In this document: piece by piece, positions 1 to 12,611 of the stretch
Numbering within the stretch: the stretch's first letter is position 1
Layout of the letters: every line of letters starts with the position of its first letter
DNA from: Marsupella aquatica
Lineage: Eukaryota; Marchantiophyta
Length of the DNA stretch: 64,000 nucleotides
Assembly: GCA_973895155.1 (NCBI GenBank)
Contig: OZ316892.1
Location: forward strand, 20,956,001-21,020,000
Direction: 5' to 3'
Translations under genes and position numbers: made by a program
Notes under the pieces: model-generated
Seen by the model: the letters and a program-made list of their open reading frames with translations, nothing else
What the model was told of the DNA's origin: nothing
Databases searched by the model: none

Positions 1-1358
1 GATCAGGGAGCTCGAATGGTGCCTAATTTCTACAGAATACCTCGAAGCTAACGTGTAGCCCCAGTAGCTCACGGATAATCTTTACGGAGTACACTTTCAG
101 AGTTAAATTTTCTCAGGTGCTATTCATGAGCTTATCGATTGGTCGTTTGGGTACAACTGCTCTCTTGCAGTTTGAATCAGGTCTCCCTATGATTGAGAGG
201 ATTGGGAACTCGAGATTTTGTTCAACATTATTCCTATGCTTTACGAGAGGACATTCGATAAAATTTATTTATTTCAGCGATATGGTGTCCCATTGGAGCA
301 ATAGGATTCGGAGAGTGGTCCCAGTAATGTAGATCGGTATCGTCAATGATGACAGTCTGACTTCAAAGTGGTACCCTGGGACCCCCATAGCCCGACAGCT
401 ATCGATCACTTTCTGCATAGGTCAGCATCGGACAAATTGATCGATATGAAGTTTCTCTAAACACAGTAGTTCAAGGGAGTCATGACTACTCAGAAGTCGG
501 AAGACGCATAGCAAACACTTAATTGTACTTATAGGAAGAGAAGAGTAGTCACGGGCAAAGCAAAGCCTCTTATCTGTGATGCTAAGTGTCACGCTACTAC
601 TCTATGTGGGCCAACACTATGTGAGTAGCACGGTTCTGTGGACCCAACAGTACGTACAATCTTCCAGCGCGCTATGTGAGCAGCACCAAAGAGACTTGTC
701 TCCACTCGTGTATTGAAAAGGATCGTTGCTAGGTTGATAACCGGAGATAAAGTGTGGGTAAAGAGCTCAACTAAAATACGTACAGTGTGAATCTAGCCTG
801 ATTACTAAATTGACAGCTGGAAGTAAAAGTGTGGTAAGACAGTTAAACTAAAAACTAGTGCAAATCTACTTGCACTAGCTCGGGAAGATCGCGCGATATA
901 TTGTCGATGGTTCCCAGTTGAGTTTGTGGATCGGATTAACTCAATTGGACGACTGTCACAACACATGTGAATAGTCACTCTAAGCACAGTTGGGTGTCAT
1001 ATAACGACCTAATTGTTTTTGCAGTTTCTTAAATTTTGTCATCTTATTGTCAAAATTCGATCATTTCGAGGTTATGAATTCTGCCCTAGCTGGCCATGCA
1101 CACATTCCTGATGCAAGTCAGACTAGCTAGGTGGTCTTACTTTTTGCGGCATTTTGCTTCCAGTATTTTCTTCGTGCGATTCATCGCAGACCTTGTAAAT
1201 AATGGTGTCCGTGCCGAACATGGTAGGATGTGGAGTTTTCTGTCGTAGGATAGCTTGACTCAATGTTCCAGATGCGTGGTTCAAAGGGCAGAAATAGGTC
1301 GGCGTGTGATTATTGTAACCTTCGATCTTTCTTAATATTGGATCGTTGTGAATTGCAG
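1..1358. other. No gene recognised; upstream of GT23-like gene
   Basis: No open frame here has recognisable protein features on either strand. Earlier exons of the downstream fucosyltransferase-like gene should lie here or further left, because the first exon I can assign begins in mid-codon after a splice acceptor at 1358. I could not place them. Two loosely similar segments near 745-790 and 820-860 share the words AAGTGTGG and AACTAAAA and may be a decayed short duplication. Confidence 0.4.
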
Positions 1359-3751
1359 GCCTTCTGGCAGATCTACATATTTTCTCTGTCCCTCTATTTA
1401 TTTCAATGGTCCGGGGCCACACTCTTGTGCCCATCTCAGATTCGAAAGATCATCACGCTTTTGATGGTTGTGGCCCAAAGCTGTCCCACCTCAACATGCA
1501 GTGTTTCTTCAATGTGACTAACTGCAACCCGGCAGGAGACCAACCCAGATTGTTGCGTATCCTAAACACGCGAAGGGACGAGGAGAGAACGACATGGGAC
1601 GAATTGTTGATGGAAGGGGAGGGCTTCTTTTCACCAGGCGGGGTCACTGTCATTGAGTCTTGGAAGATGCCCGCTTGGACGACGGCGGTTTGCCTCGCCA
1701 ACACCGTTTTTTCATCCTACGTCGAGGCCTTCAATTATCACAAGTTTGCTCTATGGCATGCGATGGGCAATCATGGAAAGGTTGGCACTGTGACAGGCTC
1801 GAACACTACATGCCCCAGTAGCGAGCAGGTATGTTTCGCGACTCCAAATTTCATATTGAGCTTGCCCCAAGTCCGACGCGATGGTTGTTCTTGCTCTCGT
1901 TCTTGCTAAGGTCGGAGCCATAACGAGTTTTTAACAGGAACTGAAGATTGTCACTTCTAACCCCATCTTCTTGGATGTAAGATCAATGTGCTGTACTGTT
2001 AAATATGCCTAAACAGTCGGGCCCAAGTATACTTCATTATAAACCAGTACATTGCTCTTATATATAGAGTTGAATATTTTGGTAAATCATAACCGGAAAT
2101 ATTTGTTGCTACACATTCCATGTGGAATGAAAGTACAATTAGCAATGGTATCGATGAGTTGTTGCCTAGTTTAGGGCGAACAATATAAATTTGAATATAA
2201 CGATGAATGATATGGATGCAATTCAGTTTCTGCTGGCAGTTATTTATAGGCAACTCTAGTGCCTAGCTTGTTTAAAGTTATTTTTCCCTCAGTTCCCAAT
2301 TGAAGATACCAGTTGCCGATATCATGATAATTTAAGTTAGCCAGGATGATGATGACCTGTGGCTCGGATCGTGGGTATACCATTGCAGGATTCAAGAACG
2401 AGGCGAGTTGAACTGGCGATAACAGCTCTTATAAGTTCATGGATGCTGAACCGTACTCCAAACAGTGTGAAGCTTGTTGCTGACCAGATCATGTCCCGAT
2501 ACACAGATTCGTCCGGTCAGCCTTTGTGGAAGTCACCCGTTCTCGCCATTCACATTCGACGAACAGATAAACTGGTGAGTCCAAACCCTTGGTACCGGAC
2601 CCCAATTTCAAGATTCCTCTTGTATAAAGAGCTTGTTGACAACACGTACCAATATCTAATTTGAAATTTCTCTTTACGTACGTCTTTACTAGCGGAAATG
2701 TTGGCGTGGCGTATACACCGTATTAACTACTGGCACCAAATCTGAAGTTGCTCTAAATCGATTCTATTGTACTGAGTGACTTGTTTAATTGCAATATGGC
2801 TGGTCTTAAAAACCACAAAGTACTTGTAATGCGATTAGCCTCCTAGCTGACAGTATGTTATCCTATGAGTCTAGTTTCTGATTCTTCTATATTTCCTTGA
2901 TGTTTTCTTACGTACCGTTGATGACAATGATATATCTGGGGGATGGCTTCAATTGTGACCCTGACAAATCCTTTTCCAAATCTGAGTGCCATTTTAAATT
3001 GCCTGAAGATCTACAGCATTAGAGCTACCGAGATTCTCACACAAGATAAGGTTAGAGTGCGGCTATGCGATAGTGATGTTTGATTGTTCCTAGCCCCTGA
3101 TTTGGCAAGGTGTCATCGAAATCTCGATGAACTGCATTGTGCGTAATTTTCCACAGGCCCCTTCTCCCTTAGTTGTAGTAGCTAGGTTTTTATAAAATAT
3201 TTCAAGGACGAATTAAATTATTAAAAAAGTAGACTCTGTGGGGGGCTTTGCAGAAGGAGGATCCGTACTTCGTTCAACATGGAGAGTACCGTCCAATAGA
3301 GGATTATGCCAGACATATGAAACAAATGGAGGAGGAATATGGCTTCCAGTGGCCATCGATTTTCCTTATCTCCGATTCAGGCAGCGCAATGGAGTCTCTG
3401 ATGAATGTTTTAAATGGAAATGACTCAGCTGCAGCTCCTCAGGAAGATAGGCGATATATTATGTACGACTGGGATAGTGATGACCATTTGGTTGAGAAAT
3501 ACGACAATCATCTCAATGTGCCGGAACGCTTCAAGCATGATATGCAGACCCATTTCCTTGCCACATTGTACATCGTGCAAAACATCGCAGACCATGCAAT
3601 TGTCACACACACTTCCAACGTGGGGAGATTTATCGCCGAGATAATGGCCGCCAAGCATAGACAGGCCTTTACTGATCGTGACGGCCCTCTTGTAACATCC
3701 CTTGATAGTAGCTGGGTTTGGCACTCTGATTATCCTCCTAAGTTTGTGTAG
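1359..3751 (+). CDS. GT23/FUT8-like fucosyltransferase, 3' four exons, one frameshift
   Basis: Four exons can be chained: 1359-1828, 1938-1976, 2345-2574 and 3254-3751, all with GT donors and AG acceptors and compatible phases. The encoded segment contains IHIRRTDKL just before the third donor, the GDP-fucose-binding H-x-R-R-T-D-K signature of the FUT8/GT23 group. It also contains ADLHIF...RGHTLV near the start and a C-terminal block (FLATLYIVQNIADHAIVTHTSNVGR) like the FUT8 stretch where most subjects are seen to bind donor. Members transfer fucose to glycans in the secretory pathway. Exon 3 needs one extra base near 2418-2419: the frame entering from 2345 stops there, while the next frame carries the conserved sequence, and adding one base makes the exon a multiple of three. 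So this is either a young pseudogene or a sequence error. The 5' end (signal anchor) is not found. A more distant O-fucosyltransferase family is the alternative. Confidence 0.68.
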
Positions 3752-3942
3752 TTGCTACCCTCGTTAAGACAATGACATGCATATGAAGAGAAGAACATGC
3801 ATGTTTCTGTACAACTGAGTTAGATCTTTTACAAGCTAGACCAGTCTTTCAAACATTCAGTAACGATGAGAAAGAGTGATCGACTAGATGAAAGTAGATG
3901 CAGATGCAGTCTAATGATAACGCTAGATCATTATTTCTTCTG

Positions 3943-4015
3943 CTTGAAAGAGAGAGACGTTAGCCCCGCAGTCAACGTACGACTCTTGAAAGAGAAACAC
4001 GTTAGCCCCGCAGTC
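3943..4015. repeat. Two-copy 41-bp tandem repeat
   Basis: A 32-base core beginning CTTGAAAGAGA and ending CCCCGCAGTCA occurs at 3943-3974 and again at 3984-4015, with two mismatches and a 41-bp period. It lies downstream of the GT23-like gene and has no evident coding role. Confidence 0.75.
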
Positions 4016-5754
4016 ACTACTCTTATCTGCTCGAAGTCAGTATTTTTTCCACTCGACAAAATCTCGGGTTCCCTGGTGGTTTGCAGATTAATCTCCGTAA
4101 TTCAAGTTCCTTTAATTCCTTGTTTAATCATATTTTAGCATAAGGGTAGTCACCCTTGTCTTATTTGGCATGGGCTGATCTGGGCACCTAGTGTACGTTG
4201 CTCATCTCCCTTCTTACAATTCAGGGTTTATCCGGCCTTCGGGTTTAGCTGCTCTGGTCCTGCTCTTTGCATGTGTTTATCAATTATGGCAACTATCATT
4301 GAAGAAAATCTCTACATTACAAACAGGTCCGTATTCGTCCCAGGTTTGTCCACGAGTAAACCCTAAACTCTAAAGTATTTGGTTCTCGTGCAGAATTTTG
4401 GTGTGATTCGGGAGGTGATAATACTTCAAAGTTGAGAACTACTGTAGGCATTGACAGATCGCAATTTTGATGATTCCAACTGAATCTAGTAGATACGAGG
4501 TTTCTGGTTCGATGTGATCATTTAAGTTCATTCGGGTAAGCCATGGCTAGCACCATGGTCGCAAATGAAATGTTGCAACTATTAGCGAGGAAGCAGTCTC
4601 AAAAGCCATGTGATTAGAAACAAAAAACACATTAATTATTGATGCTTCACTCTCCGCTCAAGGGATTTCCCCTTCTTGCTGATATGAACGTCCTTACACT
4701 GCTAGTTTCTTCTATATTTTCCAAATTAATGTAGCATGCTTCCCATAAATACTGGTGTCATCCCTAGCCTGATGATTTACAAGGCAGAATGGACACACTC
4801 CCATGTTGATAAAAGTCCCACTTAGAGACATTTTTCCCTAGCATGCTAACACTAAAGTGGGGAAAAGCGCAAAGTGTGTAAATTGAACACAACCCCATGT
4901 TACATGATAGGGAATATTCCCCACTTTGAATAATAATTTAACAAGTACGAAAAACTCTAGGGAGAAAATATTCATGTGGGTTATAATTTTTTAACTAGGC
5001 CAGGGTTCAGACTTTGATTTGTTTTGTGTGCAATTTCATTTTGTAGATAGAGTGCAAGCATCCATGTCAATCATGCATCATTACACATTTCGAACTCATT
5101 GAGAGTGTTTGGAAACCCAAAATTGATGCTTTGGTTAAAGATTATGGACAGTTCTAGTGTTTGTAGGTAAGTGTGCAAACCCACCATAGATTTGGCAAAC
5201 CCCTCCTATTACAAGGGGAACATGCATATCCTCTAAGATTGTCTTTTTTGTAAGTAGGGTTTAAGAACACCAACATAAAACTAAGTAAAAGTCCCACATA
5301 CGGTAGGATAAATTTTGATTTCCTACCGGGGACGTGACAGTTTTGCCAAGTTGTATATATATGCAAGAATTGTGTAATGGTCTTGATCATGAAATGGAAT
5401 CCTTCCCCCCAAGTGGAACCTAAAGCCCGGATGGACTGGGGCGTTGTCCATGACTCCTCCCATGGACTGTGACAGGGGCAGTAAGGTGATTACACCCCTG
5501 TTCAACGCAAAACCTCCTCTAAATGGATGTTAGTAGTTGAACATAATTCCATTAGCAGTTTACCTGTAATTCCATTTATATGTGTGGCGGGAAGAGAGGG
5601 GGATTAGCGCAATTTGCGGGGAAGCACTCCCGCTGCATCCCCGGTACAGTATAAGCGTCAGACAATGAAGTACTCCTGTGCCAAACGCTGGCCTCGCTCT
5701 GCACCTCTCGTTAGAAAAGGTATGAGTCAGTGTCTCTCATGCTTGTGTGCCCCT

Positions 5755-5980
5755 GCGCATCTCTGTTGCTTAATCTGTGCATCTCTGTTGCTTAATCTGT
5801 GCATCTCTGTTGCTTAATCTGCGCCTCTCTCGCTTAATCTGCACCTCTCTCACTGACACCCCAATGAAATCAGCTTGCGCTTGCGCCATGTAATTGCTAA
5901 TCTGCGCCTCTCTCGCTTAATCTGCGCCTCTCTTGCTGACACCCCAATGAAATCAGCTTGCACTTGTGCCATGTAATTGC
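5755..5980. repeat. Tandem minisatellite (22-bp, then 83-bp period)
   Basis: Three near-identical 22-bp units with the core CATCTCTGTTGCTTAATCTG run from about 5756 to 5820. They are followed by related units ending CGCTTAATCTG. A longer segment starting GACACCCCAATGAAATC repeats at 5855 and 5938 (period 83 bp). The array lies upstream of the MULE transposase and may belong to that element's 5' region, but this is not shown. Confidence 0.75.
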
Positions 5981-6746
5981 TGCCTGTGATTGTTGTTCCA
6001 CTGTGGGCCTCTGATTTTTCCTGGGATCTTATAGCTCCACAATGAATCATGTGGAACATTTTGCAATGCAGCATTCCCTGCCTAATTATGTACGCGATCT
6101 TATTGTCATTGTTTGCAGGTCCTCCCAAGGAAAGCTCAACGCCGCATTGCGGTATGAGCTCTATAAATAAGTTTATTCTGACTTTTGCTATATCAAATTC
6201 AGCCCACATTGCTTGCTTCATAGAGTGTTGAAGTTTGTGCACCAACAATATATTTCGAAGCAACGTCCGAATTCAATGAGCTAGATCCACTAATAAGAAC
6301 GATGCAATTGAATCAGGAACTAATGGAGATCTAGTAATGAGAACTCACGAATGGAATTCTATGAATATGGCTCCCCAATGAAGTACATGAGTTAGTAGAA
6401 ATGAAGTATTGCCCCGGCGCAGCTCTGATGCTTTGTTGAACCTCACCTATCCCACAAACTTGTTCTCAGTAGTGCACAAACTTAATACTTACCACGCGAG
6501 GCGCTGTGTATAAAACATGCAGCGCTCAGGTGGACTTAACAAATAAAAATGTCTACTTAGCTCAATTTGGGGCCATTCCTTTCCTTGTGCAACTGTAATG
6601 TGTTTGCAATACCATCTACCTTTGTACAAGGTACTGAAACAAATGTTGGCTAAAATGTTCTCATCTGCCTCGCATTTGGAATCTCTGTAAGGTGCCAAAT
6701 GTTAATTCAGTGCTTCTTTATTTGTCCCCATACTTACCTAGGGAAG

Positions 6747-9700
6747 ATGGACTCCATGGACCCCGATGAAGGGTCTTGGCTCCAAACAATTGGGTTGACT
6801 TCTTCTGACTCTGAAGAAGACCTTGACTATGACTCTGAAGTTGACCTGCCTCCTCCCATCACTCATGTCTTTGAAGAATCTTTTCACCCACATGAACATA
6901 CAATTCAGCCCCTTCTATCCACGGATGACATCCGCCACTTGGGCCGCACCGATAATCCACGTAGGGACCCAGCCATTGATATGAGGGAACTGGTGGAGGA
7001 GGATCAGCACCTTGACCTTCCTCCCTTACATTCAGGTGTGTTATTCACATGGTTTGGTTATGTTTTATTTATTCTTTGGTTATGAGAGTAAGTTGTTTTC
7101 AGAAGCCACATGTTCTTTATAGTCTCTACTTAACAATACAACCTCTAAAAATTTTGCAGGGTTTGTCCATGGTCATGAACCTACACTATTTGAGTCAAGA
7201 TTGTTGAAGGGAAAGCAATACTTGACATGGAGTGACTTTGACAGAGTTCTAGATGATTATGAGGGTAAAGCAGGATGGAGTTTCAAGAGGGTTGCAAGAA
7301 ACACTGACAGGCTCATTGCAAGGTGTAGGGGCTATGATAAAAACAACCCTAACTCTTGCAAAGCAGAGTTGTATGTGAAGCATTTGAAGGAGTCAGGTAG
7401 AATCAGTGTCCAGAGGAGTCATCTTATCCACAATTGTCCCCAATCCATTCACTTGTTCCGCCACGGAGCACATAAAAGGAGGTGGGTTCAGGAGAAGTTG
7501 GAGTCCACTATCAGAGTCAATCAAGATACCTCGAATAAGGACTGTATGCGAGGTATACTTAGAGAGAATGAGTCTGCTGATACCACGGTATGGACCGCTG
7601 CAAGAGCACGTCAACATGTTGTGGACAAGTTAGGAGGTGACCAGGCCAAGTCCTTTCAAAAGATTCCATCCTTTGTGGCAAAGCTACAAGTCACTGATCC
7701 GGACACACATGTCTTCTATCAGACCTACGAGTCTGATAGTAGGTTTCGGCATATTTTTATCTCACCAACATCCTCACAAAATGCTTTCAAGTATGTCAGA
7801 CCATTTGTGGGGATGGATGCCACTCATACAGGTATCACTTGTCAAAGTTGTCTCTGTCAGTCATGCTAGGGTTTAGGTTCTATGCCATCTGTTTGAGACC
7901 ATCTGTTATAATGAAGTGCCTCTGACTTCCCCTTCATTGAACTTTGAATTCCAGGTGGGAAATTTCCCATGATCATTTTACTTGCCACTACATTTGATTG
8001 CAACAACCACATCCTTCTCATAGCATGGGCAGTTGTTGGAGTTGAGAACAAGGACAACTGGATCTGGTTTATGAGTCATGTAGATAACTCTTACCCAAGG
8101 ATGAGGTCTTGCCTACAGACAGTCATTGTTTGTGACCGTGACAAGGGCCTCATTCCAGCAGTGCAGTCCATTTGGGGCAACATACATCATTCCTTTTGTA
8201 CAAGGCATATTCGGGCAAATGTCATAACTCACTCTGACAAGGCACTTGGAGATTGGTTCATGAAGGTAGGACTGCCTCACAATCTTGTAAGTCAATGGCT
8301 CCTTGCTCCCCTCCATGTCCTGGTTTCACACAAAGGACGGTCACTATCAATTAATACTTTTCCACTTTTGTCTGCAGTTGGCTCGGCAAGTTAGGGGGAG
8401 GGATTTTGAGGCCATGCTACATGACTACAGACCACTAAGTTCACGTCAAGAATCTGGGATTGAATACATAAAAGCCCTTGATCCAAAACTATATTCACGA
8501 CATGCATTCCCTGTGCCCAGGTATATATTCGTCAATCACAAGTGTGATTCCCTCTTATTCTTGCTCATTGGCGCATGTCATTTCTTACAAGCACGGACCA
8601 AATGTCCACCATCAACATGATTTGGATGTTCACTTTTGGAACCGGATCATGTTAGGTGGGGCCATACGACCTCAAATGTAGTGGAGATTCTCAATGGGGT
8701 TATCCGGCCTATTCGCAAACATCCTGCATTGAAGATCTGCAAGGACTTATGGGATTACACCATGACTAAACATTATGAGAGGTCTACCAGTGCCGGCAGT
8801 AAGTATGGAGTTCAGCTATAGCTATGTGTGGGTGTACTGGACTCAAGGTTCTCATTTTTTATACATTTATTTCCTCTCACTACTTGTTGTTGTGGACATG
8901 CTTTGGTTGTACTTGTTATAGCATGGCCTACAGGGGAGAATGCCTTAACACCCCATGCCACTACAATGCTCAATACCCTCTACAGTCGAGCTGGGGGGGT
9001 TGAAGAGCGTCCTTCATCACCTACCTCAGCCTTAATGGTAGACTCCCATGGAGAGTGGGCCTTGGACATGGAGTGCAAGACATGCGAGTGTAGGGATTGG
9101 CAAGAGATGGGGTTCCCTTGTGTGCATGCAATCAAGTTTTGTAGGAATCATGGTTTGGATGAGAAAACCTACATTGATGCTATATGGAAGAGCAACTCCC
9201 AGGTATTACACTCTACAGGCTGTAATTTGTGTGACCTTGTTTCTAAAGTGCCTTTACACAGTTCATCATGCTAAAGTTTGAGTTAGGTTTAATCTGGAAC
9301 ATGCATCATTTCATTTTGCAGGTTCTAGCTTACAGTATAAATCTTCCACCCATTAGTTTGGATGACTTACAGAATGATCCATCATGCCTTGAGCCAATCA
9401 TTGTCCTAAGTGACAAGAAGGTGGCAAAGTCCTTGAAGAGAAAGGCATCCAGGTAAGACTCTAACCTAAGTAAGTTTTGCCCACCTCCATTCAACTACAA
9501 TATTTTGTGTTCTATGTTTGGATTTTTTATAAAAGTGAAGAAGTCACTCATACTTTTGCATTTCTCTACAGGTTTGAGTTATCTGAAGCCCGCCAACAAC
9601 TCTCCAAACGACAACGCCAAAAGTGTGGATCGAGTGTGTGGTAAGGAGGGACATAACCGCCGTGGGTGTGTAGTCCCTCACCAAACTGCACAGGTTCGTA

Positions 9701-9885
9701 TGACCCGGTCCAGTGACTTTTTGAGAGTGTGTGCCATTCACACTATGGAGCGTGCAGATGTAGAGGCACAATGGCTCATATGGGACTCAAGGCCTCAACC
9801 CAAAATGACTTTCTCCCAGTGGTACAAATTATCCGTTCTGGATCCACAACATATGTGGCACTTATTCATATATGCTGGACTTTAG
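6747..9885 (+). CDS. MULE (Mutator-like) transposase, eight exons, frameshift in zinc knuckle
   Basis: Catalyses cut-and-paste transposition of a Mutator-like element. Exons with GT-AG borders and matching phases: 6747-7035, 7160-7831, 7955-8286, 8378-8520, 8656-8798, 8922-9202, 9322-9452, 9572-9885. The N-terminus is acidic. A MuDR-type DNA-binding region follows in exon 2 (GWSFKRVARN... then ARCRGY, CKAEL, SHLIHNC). The RNase H-like core gives the first Asp in FVGMDATHTG, the second in VCDRDKGL, a C-x2-H motif in FCTRHI, and the Glu in TSNVVEILN, reached across the 8521-8655 intron. A SWIM zinc finger is at CKTCECRDWQEMGFPCVHA. The last exon enters in a frame that ends near 9641, while the zinc knuckle CGKEGHNRRGC is in the next frame, so there is a one-base shift around 9630-9640. 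The element is otherwise well preserved and was probably active recently. Start chosen as the Met of MDSMDPDEG. Element ends were not located. Confidence 0.88.
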
Positions 9886-10640
9886 TGACAGAAGTCTGGC
9901 GAGAAGTTATCATATATATGTGACTCGAAGCAGTGTGAGTAAGATGAGAAGCGCCACCCATTGGTGGAAGTATAGTTGTCAGTTCGGGGCTGAAATAGAA
10001 ATCAGAGGGAGGGAGCATAGGCTACACAACCTCAATGTGCGTGAATTCAATAGCGCAAATGCAATAAGTACTGAACAGTAGCAAATGCAGCAGCGCAACG
10101 TACACAAAAATGCAGGAGTACTAGTGTAATGTAGCAGCGCAAAAGCAGAGGAGTGCAGCAAAATCACACAAGACAATGGCTAAGAAAATGTAATGGACTC
10201 GCAGCAGCAAAAACACTATAATAGCAAAAGCAACAGACATTGGCTGATGTAACTGCAGTAAAAACAAGGTGCTCAAAAGTCCAACCTTGTCTGGAGCAAG
10301 CACGTGTTCGGGAGTTTCTTTCTTTAAAAACTGCATTTTTCTGTACCACAAAGAGGCGCTTCAGCTGGCACTCCTTCATAAGAACATATACCACACAAAT
10401 GATTAGCTATGGTGGACAAATCAACACACAATGCTCAAAGCTAGGTAGAAAGGGGGTATTTACATAAGACAGGAAACAGGAAAACAGGAAACCCAAAACA
10501 GGAACCGATGACAGGAAAGAGGAAACCGAATACACCAAACTTAAACGAAAAATACCGGAAACTTTTCTGTTGTTAAACAAGAACTTGACACCAAAACGGG
10601 GTGTTTAGAAGATTGTAGTCAAGTCCAAAAAAAATGATGT
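9886..10640. other. Non-coding; CAG/GCA-rich stretch, possible transposon boundary
   Basis: No gene is supported. 10080-10240 is enriched in irregular GCAGCGCAA/GCAGCAAAA words, and 10465-10530 in CAGGAAAC words. Somewhere here the MULE should end and the palindrome-bearing composite element begin. I found no convincing terminal inverted repeat or target duplication for either. Confidence 0.4.
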
Positions 10641-10644
10641 AGAA

Positions 10645-12611
10645 TAGCAACAGGCGCTCAAATACTAAGCCAAGGGGAACGATACATTTGAACCTGGGTT
10701 ATACTAAAAAGCACAGGCACGCACCAGGCGCTGCCATTGTAATTGTACAGAATGGAGCTCTAAACAAGAAACTCGGGCGCCTCCGTCGGACCGGTGAAGA
10801 TACTAGCGTTGGGCGCTAGTTATATCGCCCAGTCAGACGGAGGCCGACGTGATAAATACGACGAACCCACCGGGACCATCGGACCGACGTTTAGGGTTTT
10901 ACATCCAAAAGAGCCAACTCCAACCAATTCGCATAATTGAACGCCACCCCAAAATCCACAAAGTCTTGCGATACAAATTTTTTTTAGTAAGATGGTAGCG
11001 CCAGGCGCTTACAAAAGATCAAAGTGATCCGCATAACCACACTGTAAATGGAAGGTATGAAAGTTTCAAAAAGCTACGCGCATCCGACGCCTCTCGCTTA
11101 AAATGGCCGAACAGTAAACTAGTGCTAGACACTTCACCGAACTCCACACAATCGATAATCAAAATGGCTACATCTAACGAGAAGATTTCTAAATTCCGGT
11201 CGAGTCCCGACGAAGTTTTCATCACATTCAAAAAAACTTGAGCGCTATGGGCACCATAGTCTTAGAGACCAACGCTAGCGCCGGGCGCTAGTCCGCTCAT
11301 TGGTCGATGAGCCACATTCATCGTTCACTCCAGCATTCAATCGGGCTCTATCTGGAATGAAACCGTGCTCACGGTTCCTCATAAACGCCATCGACGGAAC
11401 TCACTCATCACTGGTTTGGGGAAACACGCCAGGAATGGTCGTGTTCTGGAAATCAACACGGCCAAGTTCTTCCTGTTTCCTCATCTCATCCTCCCGAGTT
11501 GGACTGTAAGGAGGAGGTGGCCAGTGAATCGTAAACCGCTCTACAAATCTCCTAGGCGAAGAATCCCTCTGCCATGGGATCAGATTGTCACTAGGACTAA
11601 TGGCTTCGTCTTGGGGGAGACTAAAACAATTGTGGAAAGCACTTGTCTCCGACCATTCAGGCTGCTCAGTTTCTGGAACCGAGCCCTCCTCCGAAATGAT
11701 TGTGGTGTGTCTTTGAAAAGAGGCCACGGAGATTCTCCTCGGGTTATTCATGGTATGACACCTCTAGGCAGCGGATGGCAGATTCAAAGATATAGTTGTC
11801 AATACGACCCCGGTCAGCGAAAGAGCTCGAAGATTATCGAAAGTGGGAACAAAAACCACTAAAGTAGTAGCAAAACTAGGCAGTCGGGATGTAATCTCCC
11901 AAGTATTATAAGCAAACCCGTTCGACCTGGATACGCCCATCGTAATGAGGGAGGGGGTGGAGGTTGCATCCTCAAAGTCCCCAAACTACTGGTTCAACAT
12001 GGAACGATCACTCCCATCTCACATGATAGTTGCGACGTTTACCTTCGTCTCCATTCAGAAACGATCGACCAAAACCAGTATTGGAATCCCGAAATGTTTC
12101 AAGCATCCAAAGTCCCATTGTGACATCAAGTGACCGTTTGGATGAGAAAAATCCGGTACCAGATCACATGCGAGTCGCGACAGGCCGAACGAACTTAGAA
12201 CGGGACAAAAGATTACCTTGAAACTTCCATTGACGTCATCCAGAGCGTACGGGAGAATCATTGTAAGATTGCCTTGACCGTCATACAGTTATAGTAGCGC
12301 CCGGCGCTAATATTACAATATTAAAATGTTTACGTTACTAACAGAAGGAACAAACAAAATAGTTGTCGCTGACATGTGGAAAACACTTAACGAACAATGT
12401 TTCCGAAATATGTTTTAGTAGCGCCAGGCGCTAGCATAATGCAATTGAGAAATAGACCCAACATATACGGAGTTTCAGGTCACTTGTTTCCGACCACTCG
12501 GAATGTCCAGTCTTAGGAAGTAAACTGGTCCTCAAAAATGGACAAAAACAAAATTGAAAAATATGCGGGTATATGATCATGGACATTAAATTATGGTAGC
12601 ACCAGGCGCTA
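10645..12611. repeat. Palindrome cluster 1, TAGCGCCNGGCGCTA family (3' flank of methyltransferase gene)
   Basis: Copies at 10804-10818 (TAGCGTTGGGCGCTA), 10996-11010 (last base T), 11276-11290 (perfect, centre G), 12295-12309 (perfect, centre C), 12419-12433 (perfect, centre A) and 12597-12611 (TAGCACCAGGCGCTA). Two degenerate half-copies are at 10645-10660 and about 10721-10733. The sites are unevenly spaced, so this is not a tandem array. Confidence 0.9.
11401..11751 (-). CDS. Uncharacterised open frame in the left arm of the composite element
   Basis: A 116-codon frame starting MNNPRRISVASF is rich in Ser, Pro and Glu and has a Pro-run (WPPPPYSP) followed by a charged segment (TREDEMRKQEELGR). 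I recognise no family. It lies on the same strand as the methyltransferase-like gene, about 2.4 kb beyond that gene's stop codon and among the palindromes, so it could be an exon of another gene of the element or chance. A long frame on the opposite strand (11365-11862) overlaps it, which lowers confidence in both. Confidence 0.25.
   Translation of the reverse strand: MNNPRRISVASFQRHTTIISEEGSVPETEQPEWSETSAFHNCFSLPQDEAISPSDNLIPWQRDSSPRRFVERFTIHWPPPPYSPTREDEMRKQEELGRVDFQNTTIPGVFPQTSDE

Larger units (their letters stand above)
3752..6746. other. Non-coding interval with short repeats
   Basis: I see no supported gene between the fucosyltransferase-like stop codon and the MULE start codon. The interval holds two small repeat blocks (annotated separately at 3943-4015 and 5755-5980). 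The left end of the MULE element should lie in the right half of this interval or just inside it, but I could not identify a long terminal inverted repeat by eye. Confidence 0.5.

Noticed and set aside
10804-12611. Palindrome cluster as a CRISPR array
   Set aside because: Repeats are 15 bp, perfectly palindromic and irregularly spaced by hundreds of bases, with no cas genes.
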